Shown here in pieces: positions 26,379 through 34,509 of a stretch of DNA of 39,619 bases. A program made the translations under genes and the position numbers. The DNA lies in the NCBI GenBank assembly GCA_945903795.1, contig CAMDPE010000005.1, positions 1-39,619 on the forward strand, read 5' to 3'. The notes below the pieces were generated by a model. It saw only the letters and a list, made by a program, of their open reading frames with translations. It made no database searches and was not told the DNA's origin. Every line of letters begins with the position of its first letter. The stretch's first letter is position 1. Source of the DNA: Lutibacter flavus (GTDB taxonomy: Bacteria; Bacteroidota; Bacteroidia; Flavobacteriales; Flavobacteriaceae).

Positions 26379-27938
26379 TTATAAAATATAATTTGAGGTT
26401 ACTTGTGCATATTCTTTAACTTGGTCAATTTGCCAAGCTTGATCTTCTCCCAATTCAGCAGCCATAATTTCAGCTACTTTAGCCGCCATTTTAATACTTT
26501 CCCTGGCATCTAAAAGCTGACAACGTGTTCTACGCGCCAAAAAATCTTCAACATTACGAGCCATTTCAAACCTTACAGCCCAAACTACTTGCGCATTGAT
26601 AATTTTTAAGGAAGTACTAATAAAATCGCTCATTCCGTCTTCTTTGGACAATTTCAAAAGATCATTTTCATCAGAACCATAGAAGTATAAAGGATTTTCA
26701 TAATTAACATTTTCTTTATACCCATGAATTTTTAAATGTTTGGTCTTAGTTTGAATGTGCTCCCAGCCTTTCTTTTGCTCAGTTTTGTCAACTAAATCTT
26801 CTCCCATTTTTCTAAAAGTGGTCCATTTACCACCCACAATCGTAAGCAATCCTGATTTAGACTCAAATATTTTATGGCTTCTGGAAATTTCTTTCGTTTT
26901 ATTTCCATTATCTTTCGAATACGCTAAAGGTCGCAACCCTGCAAAAACACTTAACACATCGCTTCTTTTAGGTGCTTTGGTTAAATAGCGCGCTGCAGTT
27001 GCCAAAATAAAATCAATTTCTTTTTTTAATGCTATCGGCTCTAAAGATTCCTTTTCAATTGGCGTATCTGTTGTCCCAACAACAACCCTTCCGTGCCAAG
27101 GCACTAAAAACAAAACTCGGCCATCATCTGTTTTAGGAATCATAATAGCATCATTATCAGGCAAAAACGACTTATCCAATACCAAGTGAACACCTTGACT
27201 AGGGGAAATTGTTTTTTCTGCATTTGGAGAATCCATTTTTAAAACGTCATCTGCAAAAACACCTGTAGCATTTACCACCTGCTTTCCTTTTATTTCGTAA
27301 TCTTCTTTTCCTTCTTCATCATAAAACTTGACTCCGGTAACATTACCATCCTTATCTTTTAACAAACCTGTTACTGTACAATAATTGACCACAATTGCAC
27401 CCAATTCAGAAGCACTTTGCAATACGTTAATTGCCAATCTAGTATCATCAAACTGGCCATCATAATAAACAACACCTGCTGAAATTTTATCAGGATTTAT
27501 GGTGGAAATACGGCTGATTGTTTTAGCTTTTGAAATGCGCTTAGACCTTCCTAAACTAAATTTTCCGGCTAGCAAATCATATAAAGTTAAACCTATTGTA
27601 TATTGAAGCTCATCAAACAATCCGTGTGTTGGTATGATAAAAGACTGACTTTTAACCAAATGTGGCGCATTCTGAGTAAGCAATCCGCGTTCTACAACAG
27701 CCTCCCTAACCAAACCAACATCGCCTTGCGCCAAATAACGCACGCCACCGTGAACCAACTTGGTGCTTTTGCTGGAAGTTGACTTTGTAAAATCTGATTT
27801 TTCAAGTAAAACTACCGAATAACCTCTTGCCGATGCTTCAAGCGCAATTCCAATTCCTGTAGCGCCACCTCCTATTATTATGAAATCATATTCTTTAGTA
27901 TTCTTACTAATTTTATCAATCATTTCATTTCTCTTCAT
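26379..27938 (-). CDS. glpD: aerobic glycerol-3-phosphate dehydrogenase
   Basis: FAD-dependent membrane-associated enzyme oxidising glycerol 3-phosphate to dihydroxyacetone phosphate and passing electrons to the quinone pool. The 519-residue protein has the FAD dinucleotide-binding GGGATG at 23-28 after a beta strand (YDFIIIG), the family KSTKLVHGGVRYL segment and a C-terminal DAO-type domain. I placed the start at 27938 (MKRNEMIDKI); the open frame extends 33 codons upstream but that part is AT-rich and atypical. First gene of the operon, divergent from the DeoR-family regulator. Confidence 0.94.
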   Translation of the reverse strand: MKRNEMIDKISKNTKEYDFIIIGGGATGIGIALEASARGYSVVLLEKSDFTKSTSSKSTKLVHGGVRYLAQGDVGLVREAVVERGLLTQNAPHLVKSQSFIIPTHGLFDELQYTIGLTLYDLLAGKFSLGRSKRISKAKTISRISTINPDKISAGVVYYDGQFDDTRLAINVLQSASELGAIVVNYCTVTGLLKDKDGNVTGVKFYDEEGKEDYEIKGKQVVNATGVFADDVLKMDSPNAEKTISPSQGVHLVLDKSFLPDNDAIMIPKTDDGRVLFLVPWHGRVVVGTTDTPIEKESLEPIALKKEIDFILATAARYLTKAPKRSDVLSVFAGLRPLAYSKDNGNKTKEISRSHKIFESKSGLLTIVGGKWTTFRKMGEDLVDKTEQKKGWEHIQTKTKHLKIHGYKENVNYENPLYFYGSDENDLLKLSKEDGMSDFISTSLKIINAQVVWAVRFEMARNVEDFLARRTRCQLLDARESIKMAAKVAEIMAAELGEDQAWQIDQVKEYAQVTSNYIL

Positions 27939-27993
27939 GATCCGTATTTTAAAGTTTTTAATATATAATATAGTAATTATTAGGTAAACATAT

Positions 27994-28086
27994 AACAAAA
28001 AGAAACACTTCGGAAGTTTTTTTATATTTTTTTTCAATATAAATGACTTATATCATAAAATATAGATAAAAATGTTTCTTTTTGTT
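27994..28086. promoter_or_regulatory. paired 14-bp sites, candidate DeoR-type operators
   Basis: AACAAAAAGAAACA at 27994-28007 and its exact reverse complement TGTTTCTTTTTGTT at 28073-28086, with 65 bp between. The TGTTTC core resembles sites bound by DeoR-family repressors. Placement 56-148 bp before glpD fits repression, possibly by looping. Function is inferred. Confidence 0.5.
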
Positions 28087-28233
28087 TGTTTTTTAACTTT
28101 CTTTAAAAAAAAATTAGACATCAATAAATGAATTGCTGATAAAGAACTACAAAACAAACAACTAACAAATTATCGTTAAGCACATCTGTAAAATCAGTAT
28201 CTCAAAAACTTCAATTTATTGTACCTAAAATCA

Positions 28234-28241
28234 TATCTTTG
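28234..28241 (+). promoter_or_regulatory. candidate -7 box of the DeoR-type gene
   Basis: TATCTTTG matches the Bacteroidota TAnnTTTG box, 20 nt before the start codon. The nearest upstream TTG (28219-28221) is too close for a normal -33 element. Confidence 0.4.
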
Positions 28242-28261
28242 TTCTTTAAAAAAACACGAAA

Positions 28262-29029
28262 ATGCTACTAAACATTATCGATCGACATAAACTCATCCTA
28301 AACAAATTAGAGCTAAATGGCTACGTAAACGTAAATGAATTAAGTTTAGAATTTGGAGTTTCAGTGGTAACCATACGAAAGGATTTAAAATTGCTGGAAG
28401 AAAGAAAGCTTTTATTTCGGTCGCATGGAAGGGCCATTCCTGCCGACCCATATATTACAGAGCACCACGTAAATATTAAAGAAAAAATTCACGCCGAAGA
28501 AAAAATTCGCATTGCCATAGAAGCGGCATCCAACTTAGAGTCTAATGACAGCATTATTCTTGCATCCGGCACCTCCGTTATTGAATTTGCTAAACACATT
28601 AAACAAATAGAAGGCCTCACTGTTTTAACAGCTTCCCTTGACACTGCGCTTATATTATCCGAAAATCCGAATATTGATGTCATTCAATTAGGAGGCACTG
28701 TAAGAAGAAGTTCCTCCTCTGTAGTTGGTCCAATTGGTGAAAAAATGCTTGCCGAATTAACTTTTACCAAATTATTTTTGGGCGTAGACGGCATTGACCT
28801 TGAATATGGACTTACAACCACCAATATTATGGAAGCCTCTTTAAATAAACAAATGATTAATGCGGCCCAAAAAATAATTGTTTTAGCTGATTCCTCTAAA
28901 TTTGGAAGAAAAGGATTTGGAAGGATTTGCGGTATTGAGGATGTTGATCAAATTATTACCGACAGCGGTATTGATGCAAATACAAAAAACAAACTTATTG
29001 AACTTGGAATTGACGTGACAATTGTTTAA
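28262..29029 (+). CDS. DeoR-family transcriptional regulator, probably of glycerol genes
   Basis: A 255-residue repressor-type protein. The N-terminal winged helix-turn-helix spans about residues 5-58, with the recognition segment FGVSVVTIRKDLKLLEERKL typical of DeoR. The C-terminal sugar-phosphate-sensing domain shows the SGTSVIEFA, DGIDLEYGLTT and ADSSKFGRKGF motifs. Divergent from glpD with a shared regulatory region, so it is probably the glycerol 3-phosphate-responsive repressor of the glp operon, like E. coli GlpR; a different sugar phosphate as effector is possible. Confidence 0.88.
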   Translation: MLLNIIDRHKLILNKLELNGYVNVNELSLEFGVSVVTIRKDLKLLEERKLLFRSHGRAIPADPYITEHHVNIKEKIHAEEKIRIAIEAASNLESNDSIILASGTSVIEFAKHIKQIEGLTVLTASLDTALILSENPNIDVIQLGGTVRRSSSSVVGPIGEKMLAELTFTKLFLGVDGIDLEYGLTTTNIMEASLNKQMINAAQKIIVLADSSKFGRKGFGRICGIEDVDQIITDSGIDANTKNKLIELGIDVTIV

Positions 29030-29106
29030 AATTAATTTTAGAAACACATCTTACTGTCAGTAAAATTCGCATAACATTTTATCCTCAACAATTTAAAATT
29101 TTTATA

Positions 29107-29676
29107 ATGAAAAAAATAACCAGCATCATCGCACTTATAACAATCACCTTTTCAGTGATGGCACAAAACACAAACGGGCTTAAACTTGGAGACAAAGTTT
29201 CCGAATTTTCAGGAACAGATGATACGGGCGCCAATTGGAAATCGAGCACCGTGAAATCCGATTTCCTGGTGGTTTATTTTTATCCGGCAGCAATGACAGG
29301 AGGCTGCACTGCGCAAGCCTGCACATATCGCGATGACAAAGCAACTTTTGATAAATTAGGCGCTACCATTATTGGAATCAGCGGCGACGAGGTGAAAAAT
29401 TTAAAATATTTTAAAGAAACTTCCCAGTTAAATTTCTCCTTAATTTCAGATACTGAAGGCATTATTTCTAAAATATTTGGTGTACCAACAAAAGAAGGTG
29501 GTTCTATTACCCGTGAAATTGCCGGTGAAAATTTTTTATTAGTGCGAGGAATTACGGCATCAAGGTGGACTTTCGTCCTAGACAAAAACAAGAAAATTAT
29601 ATACAAAAATGCAGAAGTAAATGCCACAGATGACAGCAAAAAAGTTTTGGAAGTGATTAAAAATTATAAAGGTTAA
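29107..29676 (+). CDS. secreted peroxiredoxin, BCP/AhpC-TSA type
   Basis: A thiol peroxidase reducing hydroperoxides. The 189-residue protein has an N-terminal signal peptide (about 1-19, ending VMAQ), so it should act in the periplasm. The active site is TGGCTAQACTYRD: peroxidatic Cys67 with resolving Cys72, the five-residue spacing of BCP-type (PrxQ) enzymes. The thioredoxin fold continues with DTEGIISKIFGV and TFVLDKNKKI. It follows the DeoR-type gene after 77 nt on the same strand; a functional link with glycerol use (GlpD-derived peroxide) is possible but unproven. Confidence 0.87.
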   Translation: MKKITSIIALITITFSVMAQNTNGLKLGDKVSEFSGTDDTGANWKSSTVKSDFLVVYFYPAAMTGGCTAQACTYRDDKATFDKLGATIIGISGDEVKNLKYFKETSQLNFSLISDTEGIISKIFGVPTKEGGSITREIAGENFLLVRGITASRWTFVLDKNKKIIYKNAEVNATDDSKKVLEVIKNYKG

Positions 29677-29755
29677 CGTTTAGATTAATTTTGACCGCAA
29701 GACAAAAAAGTTGAAAAATTTTTATAATAATTAATCAAAATCCCGCATTGCGAAA

Positions 29756-30994
29756 TCATTCCACAATTGTGGGATTTCTTTCTAAATCCAATATTTTCCG
29801 CAACCAAATCATCAGCACAACAGCCAGCAATCCCAATCCGCCCATTAAAAACCAATTGGTTGTAAACCCAAATTGGTCAATAACTTCCATTCCGGTTTTA
29901 GCGCTAAAAATATGCGCGCAAGAAAACGCCATTGAATACAACGCCAAATACCTGCCTTCATTTCCGGAAGGCGCTCTGTTCATCGCAAAATTATTGGTAA
30001 AAGGAAATGCCAACATTTCGCCAACAGTAATTAACAACATACCTACAATTAAAATTCCGCTCCAATCTGTAAAATTTAAAACCACATAACTCATAGATAA
30101 TAAGCCCAAACTCCAAGTAATAATTTTCATTCGATCCAATAGTTTTTTTTCTATATAATGAATCAAAGGCATTTCAAACAAAAAAATTAAAAATCCGTTG
30201 ACAGACATCAGCAAACCAATCTGAACTTCCGACATCGCGTGAATTTCTCGATAAAACAAAGGCATTGTGGTAAATAATTGCAAAAACACAAAGCCCATTA
30301 AAAATATAATCAATAAAAACAGCCAATAAGGCTTGTCTTTATAAACTGAAGTTATTTTGTTTTCCTTTTCAACAAGGATAACAGATTTATCAACATTGAT
30401 CTTTTTTTCTTTTAGCACAATTCGCATTACCACAATAGCCGCTATACACGTAAGTCCGTCAACCCAAAAAAGTCCTGAATAACTAATGGCGGCAATAATA
30501 ATTCCACCCAAAAAAGGACCGAAAGAAAAGCCCAAATTAATAGCCAAACGAATTAAGGTTAAAGATCTTGTTTGGTTTTCTGGTTTGCTATAGGCTTTTA
30601 AAGAAACAAACATTGCTGGCCGAAACGCATCGGCAAAAGTCATTGTGATAAAAATACCAATGGCAAAACCTATAAATGTATGCACAAATTGCAAGGCAAT
30701 AAACGAAAATCCGGTAATTAATAAGCTGAAAAACATTACTTTATAAAAACCGATTTTATCAGTAAGTTTTCCTCCCAAATAAGAACCCAGCAAAGAACCC
30801 AAGCCAAAACACGTCATAATCCAGCCAACTTCCGACAAGCTTAAGTGCATATCTTCCGTTAAATACAAAGATAGAAAAGGCAAAACCATCGTTCCTGCCC
30901 TATTGATGAAGGTAATCAACGCCAGCCACCATACCTCTTTCGAAAGTCCGCTAAATGAATCCCGGTAACTGTTTAATGTTTTTTTTATCATCAT
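29756..30994 (-). CDS. major facilitator superfamily exporter
   Basis: A 412-residue inner-membrane transporter with about twelve transmembrane helices. The cytoplasmic loop 2-3 motif of MFS proteins is visible as GSYLGGKLTDKIGFYKVM (residues about 52-69), preceded by VGWIMTCFGLGSLLG. It resembles MdtH/YajR-like drug-efflux members of the drug:H+ antiporter type; the substrate cannot be assigned. The gene stands alone, and its leader carries an intrinsic terminator only 9 nt before the start codon, so its expression may be controlled by premature termination. Confidence 0.82.
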   Translation of the reverse strand: MMIKKTLNSYRDSFSGLSKEVWWLALITFINRAGTMVLPFLSLYLTEDMHLSLSEVGWIMTCFGLGSLLGSYLGGKLTDKIGFYKVMFFSLLITGFSFIALQFVHTFIGFAIGIFITMTFADAFRPAMFVSLKAYSKPENQTRSLTLIRLAINLGFSFGPFLGGIIIAAISYSGLFWVDGLTCIAAIVVMRIVLKEKKINVDKSVILVEKENKITSVYKDKPYWLFLLIIFLMGFVFLQLFTTMPLFYREIHAMSEVQIGLLMSVNGFLIFLFEMPLIHYIEKKLLDRMKIITWSLGLLSMSYVVLNFTDWSGILIVGMLLITVGEMLAFPFTNNFAMNRAPSGNEGRYLALYSMAFSCAHIFSAKTGMEVIDQFGFTTNWFLMGGLGLLAVVLMIWLRKILDLERNPTIVE

Positions 30995-31002
30995 ATAAAA
31001 CT

Positions 31003-31055
31003 AAAAAACCCGACTAAAGTCGGATTCAACCCATGAAAATTACCAATTTTCCATG
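31003..31055 (-). promoter_or_regulatory. leader terminator/attenuator before the MFS gene
   Basis: On the minus strand, a bulged hairpin CATGGAAAATT-GGT-AATTTTCATG (31055-31032) is followed by CCGAC-TTTA-GTCGG and G plus six T (31023-31003), a standard intrinsic terminator, ending 9 nt before the ATG at 30994. No gene upstream on this strand needs terminating, so it lies in the MFS transcript's own leader. Confidence 0.55.
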
Positions 31056-31153
31056 ATGCGCTTGCTATTTTTTTCAAAATTACAAAAATTTGTGTCAATG
31101 CTAATTTTTAATTTCTATTTAATATTCTGTATTTTTGAAAAAATATTTTTAAA

Positions 31154-31237
31154 ATGAAACGAGCCTTACAAATTTTGATACACACAGGAATGATTATTGG
31201 CGAACAGGAATTATTACAGCTAAAAAATAAAATTTAA
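31154..31237 (+). CDS. possible 27-residue small protein
   Basis: ATG at 31154 opens a 27-residue frame (MKRALQILIHTGMIIGEQEL and seven more residues) that ends 4 nt before the DUF1684 lipoprotein start. Amphipathic and protein-like, and well placed for translational coupling, but too short to judge; it may be a leader peptide or chance. Confidence 0.3.
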   Translation: MKRALQILIHTGMIIGEQELLQLKNKI

Positions 31238-31241
31238 ACAG

Positions 31242-31856
31242 ATGAAATATTCCCTAAGTATCCTTGTCTGTTTTCTGTTTTTTGGCTGCGCGAAAAAAAA
31301 CCCATCTTATGAAAATGAGATCAAGCTTTTTCAATATGATTTAAACGTAGAATTTTCTGATGCCACAAAATCTCCTTTAACGGCAGAAGACCTGAAAACT
31401 TTTAAAGCATTGGATTTTTTTGATATCGATGAAAGTTACAACATTGAAGCCAATTTTGAATTGACACCAAACACACCCATCTTTGAGATGCCAACAACCA
31501 CTGACCGTTTGCCTTTATACAGAAAATACGGTATGGCTCATTTTACCTTAAATGGAGAAAAAATAGCGTTAAGCATTTATCAGAATCAGCAATTAATGAC
31601 CGATTTTACCTATAAAAATTATTTGTTTTTGCCATTTAATGACACCACAAACGGAACCTTAACGTATGGAGGCGGACGATTTATAGATTTAGAAATTCCT
31701 AAGGAAGGCAGTAAAACAATTCGAATTGATTTTAACAAAGCTTATAATCCTTTATGCGCTTACAATCACACATTTTCTTGCCCAATTCCACCCAAAGAAA
31801 ATAATTTACCTATTGCTATTTCTGCCGGAGTAAAGGCTTTTAAACAAAATCATTAA
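31242..31856 (+). CDS. DUF1684 lipoprotein
   Basis: A 204-residue protein with a lipoprotein signal (ILVCFLFFGC, lipidated Cys at residue 16). The C-terminal half has the DUF1684 signature: GGGRFIDLEIP, then IDFNKAYNPLCAYNHTFSCP and IPPKENNLPI. The family is widespread in Bacteroidota and other bacteria; its function is not established. Single-gene unit, or with the short ORF directly upstream. It converges with the second amt gene, and the hairpin at 31860-31888 may serve both directions. Confidence 0.85.
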   Translation: MKYSLSILVCFLFFGCAKKNPSYENEIKLFQYDLNVEFSDATKSPLTAEDLKTFKALDFFDIDESYNIEANFELTPNTPIFEMPTTTDRLPLYRKYGMAHFTLNGEKIALSIYQNQQLMTDFTYKNYLFLPFNDTTNGTLTYGGGRFIDLEIPKEGSKTIRIDFNKAYNPLCAYNHTFSCPIPPKENNLPIAISAGVKAFKQNH

Positions 31857-31857
31857 A

Positions 31858-31888
31858 AAAAGCCTGCCTAGTTTTACCTGGCAGGCTT
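31858..31888 (-). terminator. terminator of the second PII-amt operon
   Basis: Stem AAGCCTGCC / GGCAGGCTT (31860-31868 and 31880-31888) followed on the minus strand by a run of T. It lies 20 nt after the amt stop codon. The plus-strand side (from the DUF1684 gene) has a weaker T tract, so it may work in both directions. Confidence 0.85.
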
Positions 31889-31908
31889 GAAATTTTACAT
31901 AACAAATA

Positions 31909-33150
31909 TCAATGCTGATTTAAACGAAAATCGGGATAAGCGTCCATTCCATGTTCATGGATATCCAAACCATCTTGTTCTTCTTCCTCCGACACTCTTA
32001 TTCCAAGAGTTTTCTTTAAAATAATTAATATGGTAAATGCGGAAGTCACACAAAATGCACCAATTGAAACAACGCCTATTATTTGATGGCTAAATTGTTC
32101 CCAACCTGCCAAATCACCAAAAATACCAACCGCCAACGTACCCCAAACTCCGCATATCAAATGAACTGCAATTGCACCCACAGGATCATCCAGTTTTAAT
32201 CTATCAATAAACCCAACACCTAAAACAATTAGGATTCCTGCAATACTTCCAATAACAATAGCATCGGTAACACTCATCACATCAGCTCCTGCCGTAATCC
32301 CAACCAAACCTCCAAGAACACCATTTAAAAACATGGATAAATCATATTGTTTGTATCTAAATAAAGAAACTAATAAAGCAGCCAACCCGCCAGATGCCGC
32401 AGCCAAACAGGTAGTCACCAAAACCAAAGAAGTTTTACCGGGGTCAGCCGAAAGTACCGAACCACCATTAAATCCAAACCAACCTAACCATAAAATAAAT
32501 ACACCAGTTGTTGCTAAAGGAATATTATGGCCGGGAATTGCACCAATTGAACCATCCTTTTTAAATTTTCCTATTCTGGCGCCTAAGAGCCAAACAGCCA
32601 CCAATGCAGCCCAACCACCAACAGAGTGCACCAACGTTGAGCCGGCAAAATCATAAAACCCAAGTTCATCTAACCAACCTGTTCCCCATTTCCAAGAACC
32701 GGCAATTGGGTAAATGATACCAACATAAATGATGGTAAAAATCATAAAAGAGCCTAGTTTTACGCGCTCTGCAACGGCTCCAGAAACTATTGTGGCGGCA
32801 GTTGCGGCAAACATCCCCTGAAACAGAAAATCGGTCCAATAAGTGTAGTTCCCATTTGCGTATTCAGCTGTTAAACCGTTTTCTGGCATTGTCAAGCCAA
32901 ATAAATTGAAAAAATGATCTGGCAAAACACCATATATAAATGAGCCCGGATACATTAAATTAAACCCAACCAATGCATATAACACCAAACCAATTGACAG
33001 AATAAATACATTTTTAAACAAAATATTGATGGTATTTTTTTGCCTTGTTAATCCAATTTCTAACAATGAAAAGCCTAAATGCATTAAAAAGACCAATGCA
33101 GTACAAATCATTATCCATACATTGTTTATCGTAAATAAGGTATTATCCAT
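31909..33150 (-). CDS. amt: ammonium transporter (second copy)
   Basis: An inner-membrane Amt/Mep/Rh channel for ammonium. The 413-residue protein has about eleven transmembrane helices, and both pore histidines are present: His175 in AGSTLVHSVGGW and His330 in GAIAVHLICG. The conserved C-terminal tail GLDIHEHGMDAYP, which in other Amts forms the PII contact, is intact. It lies 24 nt after its own PII gene and ends at a terminator. Clearly diverged from the other Amt of this locus (for example in the loop DHFFNLFGLTMPENGLTAEY, absent there), so the two may differ in affinity. Confidence 0.94.
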   Translation of the reverse strand: MDNTLFTINNVWIMICTALVFLMHLGFSLLEIGLTRQKNTINILFKNVFILSIGLVLYALVGFNLMYPGSFIYGVLPDHFFNLFGLTMPENGLTAEYANGNYTYWTDFLFQGMFAATAATIVSGAVAERVKLGSFMIFTIIYVGIIYPIAGSWKWGTGWLDELGFYDFAGSTLVHSVGGWAALVAVWLLGARIGKFKKDGSIGAIPGHNIPLATTGVFILWLGWFGFNGGSVLSADPGKTSLVLVTTCLAAASGGLAALLVSLFRYKQYDLSMFLNGVLGGLVGITAGADVMSVTDAIVIGSIAGILIVLGVGFIDRLKLDDPVGAIAVHLICGVWGTLAVGIFGDLAGWEQFSHQIIGVVSIGAFCVTSAFTILIILKKTLGIRVSEEEEQDGLDIHEHGMDAYPDFRLNQH

Positions 33151-33174
33151 AGTATATTCGTTAGTAGTTATGTT

Positions 33175-33513
33175 TTATTTTAAAGACTCGTAGCCCGTTT
33201 CTTTTGTTCTTATTCTATAAGCTTCTTCTATATCTGAAACAAATATTTTACCGTCTCCAACAATTCCCGTAAAAGCAGTTTTTAAAATTGCATCAACTGT
33301 TCTGTCTAAAAATGGATCTGAAACCACTATTGATAAAAACCTACGTTGAATATCTGAAGTGTTATAACTAACACCTCTATATACATGTCCTTCCTTTTCA
33401 TTTCCTACACCAGTTACATCCCAATAACTAAAAAAGTTGACATCAATTTGATGCAAGGCATCTTTGACATCATCAAATTTTGATTTTCTAATAATTGCTT
33501 CAATTTTTTTCAT
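33175..33513 (-). CDS. PII nitrogen-regulatory protein (second copy)
   Basis: A 112-residue PII signal protein of the GlnB/GlnK family, trimeric, expected to bind ATP/ADP and 2-oxoglutarate and to plug the adjacent Amt. The T-loop reads VYRGVSYNTSDIQRRFLSIV, keeping Tyr51 (the residue uridylylated in enterics) but with Ser instead of Glu at position 50. The B-loop is TGIVGDGK, lacking the Lys of the classical TGKIGDGK. Start set at 33513 to match its paralogue; the frame is open 11 codons further. Identical to the paralogue at 98 of 112 positions, with mostly conservative differences. Confidence 0.93.
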   Translation of the reverse strand: MKKIEAIIRKSKFDDVKDALHQIDVNFFSYWDVTGVGNEKEGHVYRGVSYNTSDIQRRFLSIVVSDPFLDRTVDAILKTAFTGIVGDGKIFVSDIEEAYRIRTKETGYESLK

Positions 33514-33543
33514 AATAAAATGATTTTGCGTTTGATTTATGGC

Positions 33544-33575
33544 CAAAAATATATATTATATTTTACACCTCCTAA
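33544..33575 (-). promoter_or_regulatory. candidate promoter of the second PII-amt operon
   Basis: On the minus strand TATTTTTG (33551-33544) matches TAnnTTTG, 30 nt before the PII start codon. The -33 position, 20 nt upstream, reads TTAG rather than TTTG. Geometry equals that of the first operon's promoter, which makes the assignment stronger than either match alone. Confidence 0.6.
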
Positions 33576-33640
33576 TTTTTTATGGGGTGAAAGTTTCATA
33601 AAATACTTTTTTACAAGTTTAACCCTATTTTTTATATAGT
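33567..33640. promoter_or_regulatory. two degenerate ACCCCTA-N5-TAGGGGT sites
   Basis: ACCTCCTAATTTTTTATGGG (from 33567, ending GGGGT at 33588) and ACCCTATTTTTTATATAG (33622-33639). Their centres lie about 64 and 117 bp upstream of the PII start codon, about 52.5 bp apart, matching the first two sites upstream of the first operon. Confidence 0.55.
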
Positions 33641-33663
33641 AAAAATATTATTATTTAAATTAA

Positions 33664-33704
33664 TAAAAAAAAGCCTGCCCAGTTTTTGTACACTCTGGAC
33701 AGGC
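33664..33704 (-). terminator. terminator of the first PII-amt-porin operon
   Basis: Stem GCCTGCCCAG / CTGGACAGGC (33673-33682 and 33695-33704, one mismatch) followed on the minus strand by a long T-run. It lies 38 nt after the TorF-like gene and closes that operon. Its stem resembles the terminator at 31860, as if both operons arose by duplication with their terminators. Confidence 0.88.
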
Positions 33705-33741
33705 AAAACCTAATATAATAATTAACCAAAACTATTCTTTA

Positions 33742-34452
33742 CTATAGAGAAAATCCAAATGTTAAAAAGATATTCTCTGAATCTGGATTTAAAGTTATCG
33801 CAGCATTAACCGGAAGACTAAATGATTCTGAAAACTTTATTTCCTTTGATGTACCTACCGTTACATTAATCAAACCAGAACCATCAGTAAAATAATAACC
33901 ATTATCATCTCCAAACACACCACCTACAGCAAAACTAAGAGGCGTTCCTCCTATTTCAGTTTCGTAACTAGCTTCAACATAGGTAGAATATGCATTGTCT
34001 CCATTTTCATCTTTAATGGCACCTCCAAAATTAGTTGCAACAAACATGCCTATTGGACCAGAATATGAAAGCATCGCCTCAAAAACGTGACCTTCATTAT
34101 ATGGAAAATAACCACCCGTTCCTTCCCCTGGAAAGAAATAATCTGTTACAGTTACTGCAAAGGCATCACTTAAAGCATAAGACATATAAAAATCAGCCTC
34201 ATTACCTTCACCTAAACCACCTAAATTATAAGCACCCCAAGCCCCAAGCGAAAATGCACCTGATGAAAATTCAGCCCAAGGTTGTGCACTTGCACTATTA
34301 CCACCTAATTGTATACCCCTCCAGATATAGCGAGATTGAACATCTAAACCTAAATCTAACTTCGATTTTGATTTTTCTTCTTCCTGTGCGTTCATGATAC
34401 TAATTGAGAGCACCGCTATTAATAATAAAACTGTTCCTTTAATTGTTTTCAT
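33742..34452 (-). CDS. TorF-like outer-membrane protein of the ammonium operon
   Basis: A 236-residue protein with a signal peptide ending near MNAQ (about 22) and a mature part of alternating strands rich in Gly and aromatic residues, ending LTFGFSL. QSRYIWRGIQLGG at about residues 39-51 is the TorF putative porin signature, shared with the glycerol-operon protein at 23269-24036. It follows amt after 57 nt and precedes a terminator. A channel for ammonium or small nitrogen compounds is suggested by context; no direct evidence of substrate. Confidence 0.75.
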   Translation of the reverse strand: MKTIKGTVLLLIAVLSISIMNAQEEEKSKSKLDLGLDVQSRYIWRGIQLGGNSASAQPWAEFSSGAFSLGAWGAYNLGGLGEGNEADFYMSYALSDAFAVTVTDYFFPGEGTGGYFPYNEGHVFEAMLSYSGPIGMFVATNFGGAIKDENGDNAYSTYVEASYETEIGGTPLSFAVGGVFGDDNGYYFTDGSGLINVTVGTSKEIKFSESFSLPVNAAITLNPDSENIFLTFGFSL

Positions 34453-34509
34453 TTTTTTGAATTTATGGGTTAATTTATAGTTATAATAATTTTATAGCAA
34501 TTAATGTTG

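Larger units (their letters stand above)
27939..28261. other. divergent regulatory region glpD / DeoR-type regulator
   Basis: A 323-bp, very AT-rich region without a gene. It holds a 14-bp inverted repeat with widely spaced arms (27994-28007 and 28073-28086) and a -7 box for the regulator gene (28234-28241). Promoters of both units must lie here. Confidence 0.65.

Noticed and set aside
27939-28037. 33-codon N-terminal extension of GlpD
   Set aside because: Hydrophobic AT-rich codons unlike GlpD, and the extension overlaps the candidate operator at 27994.
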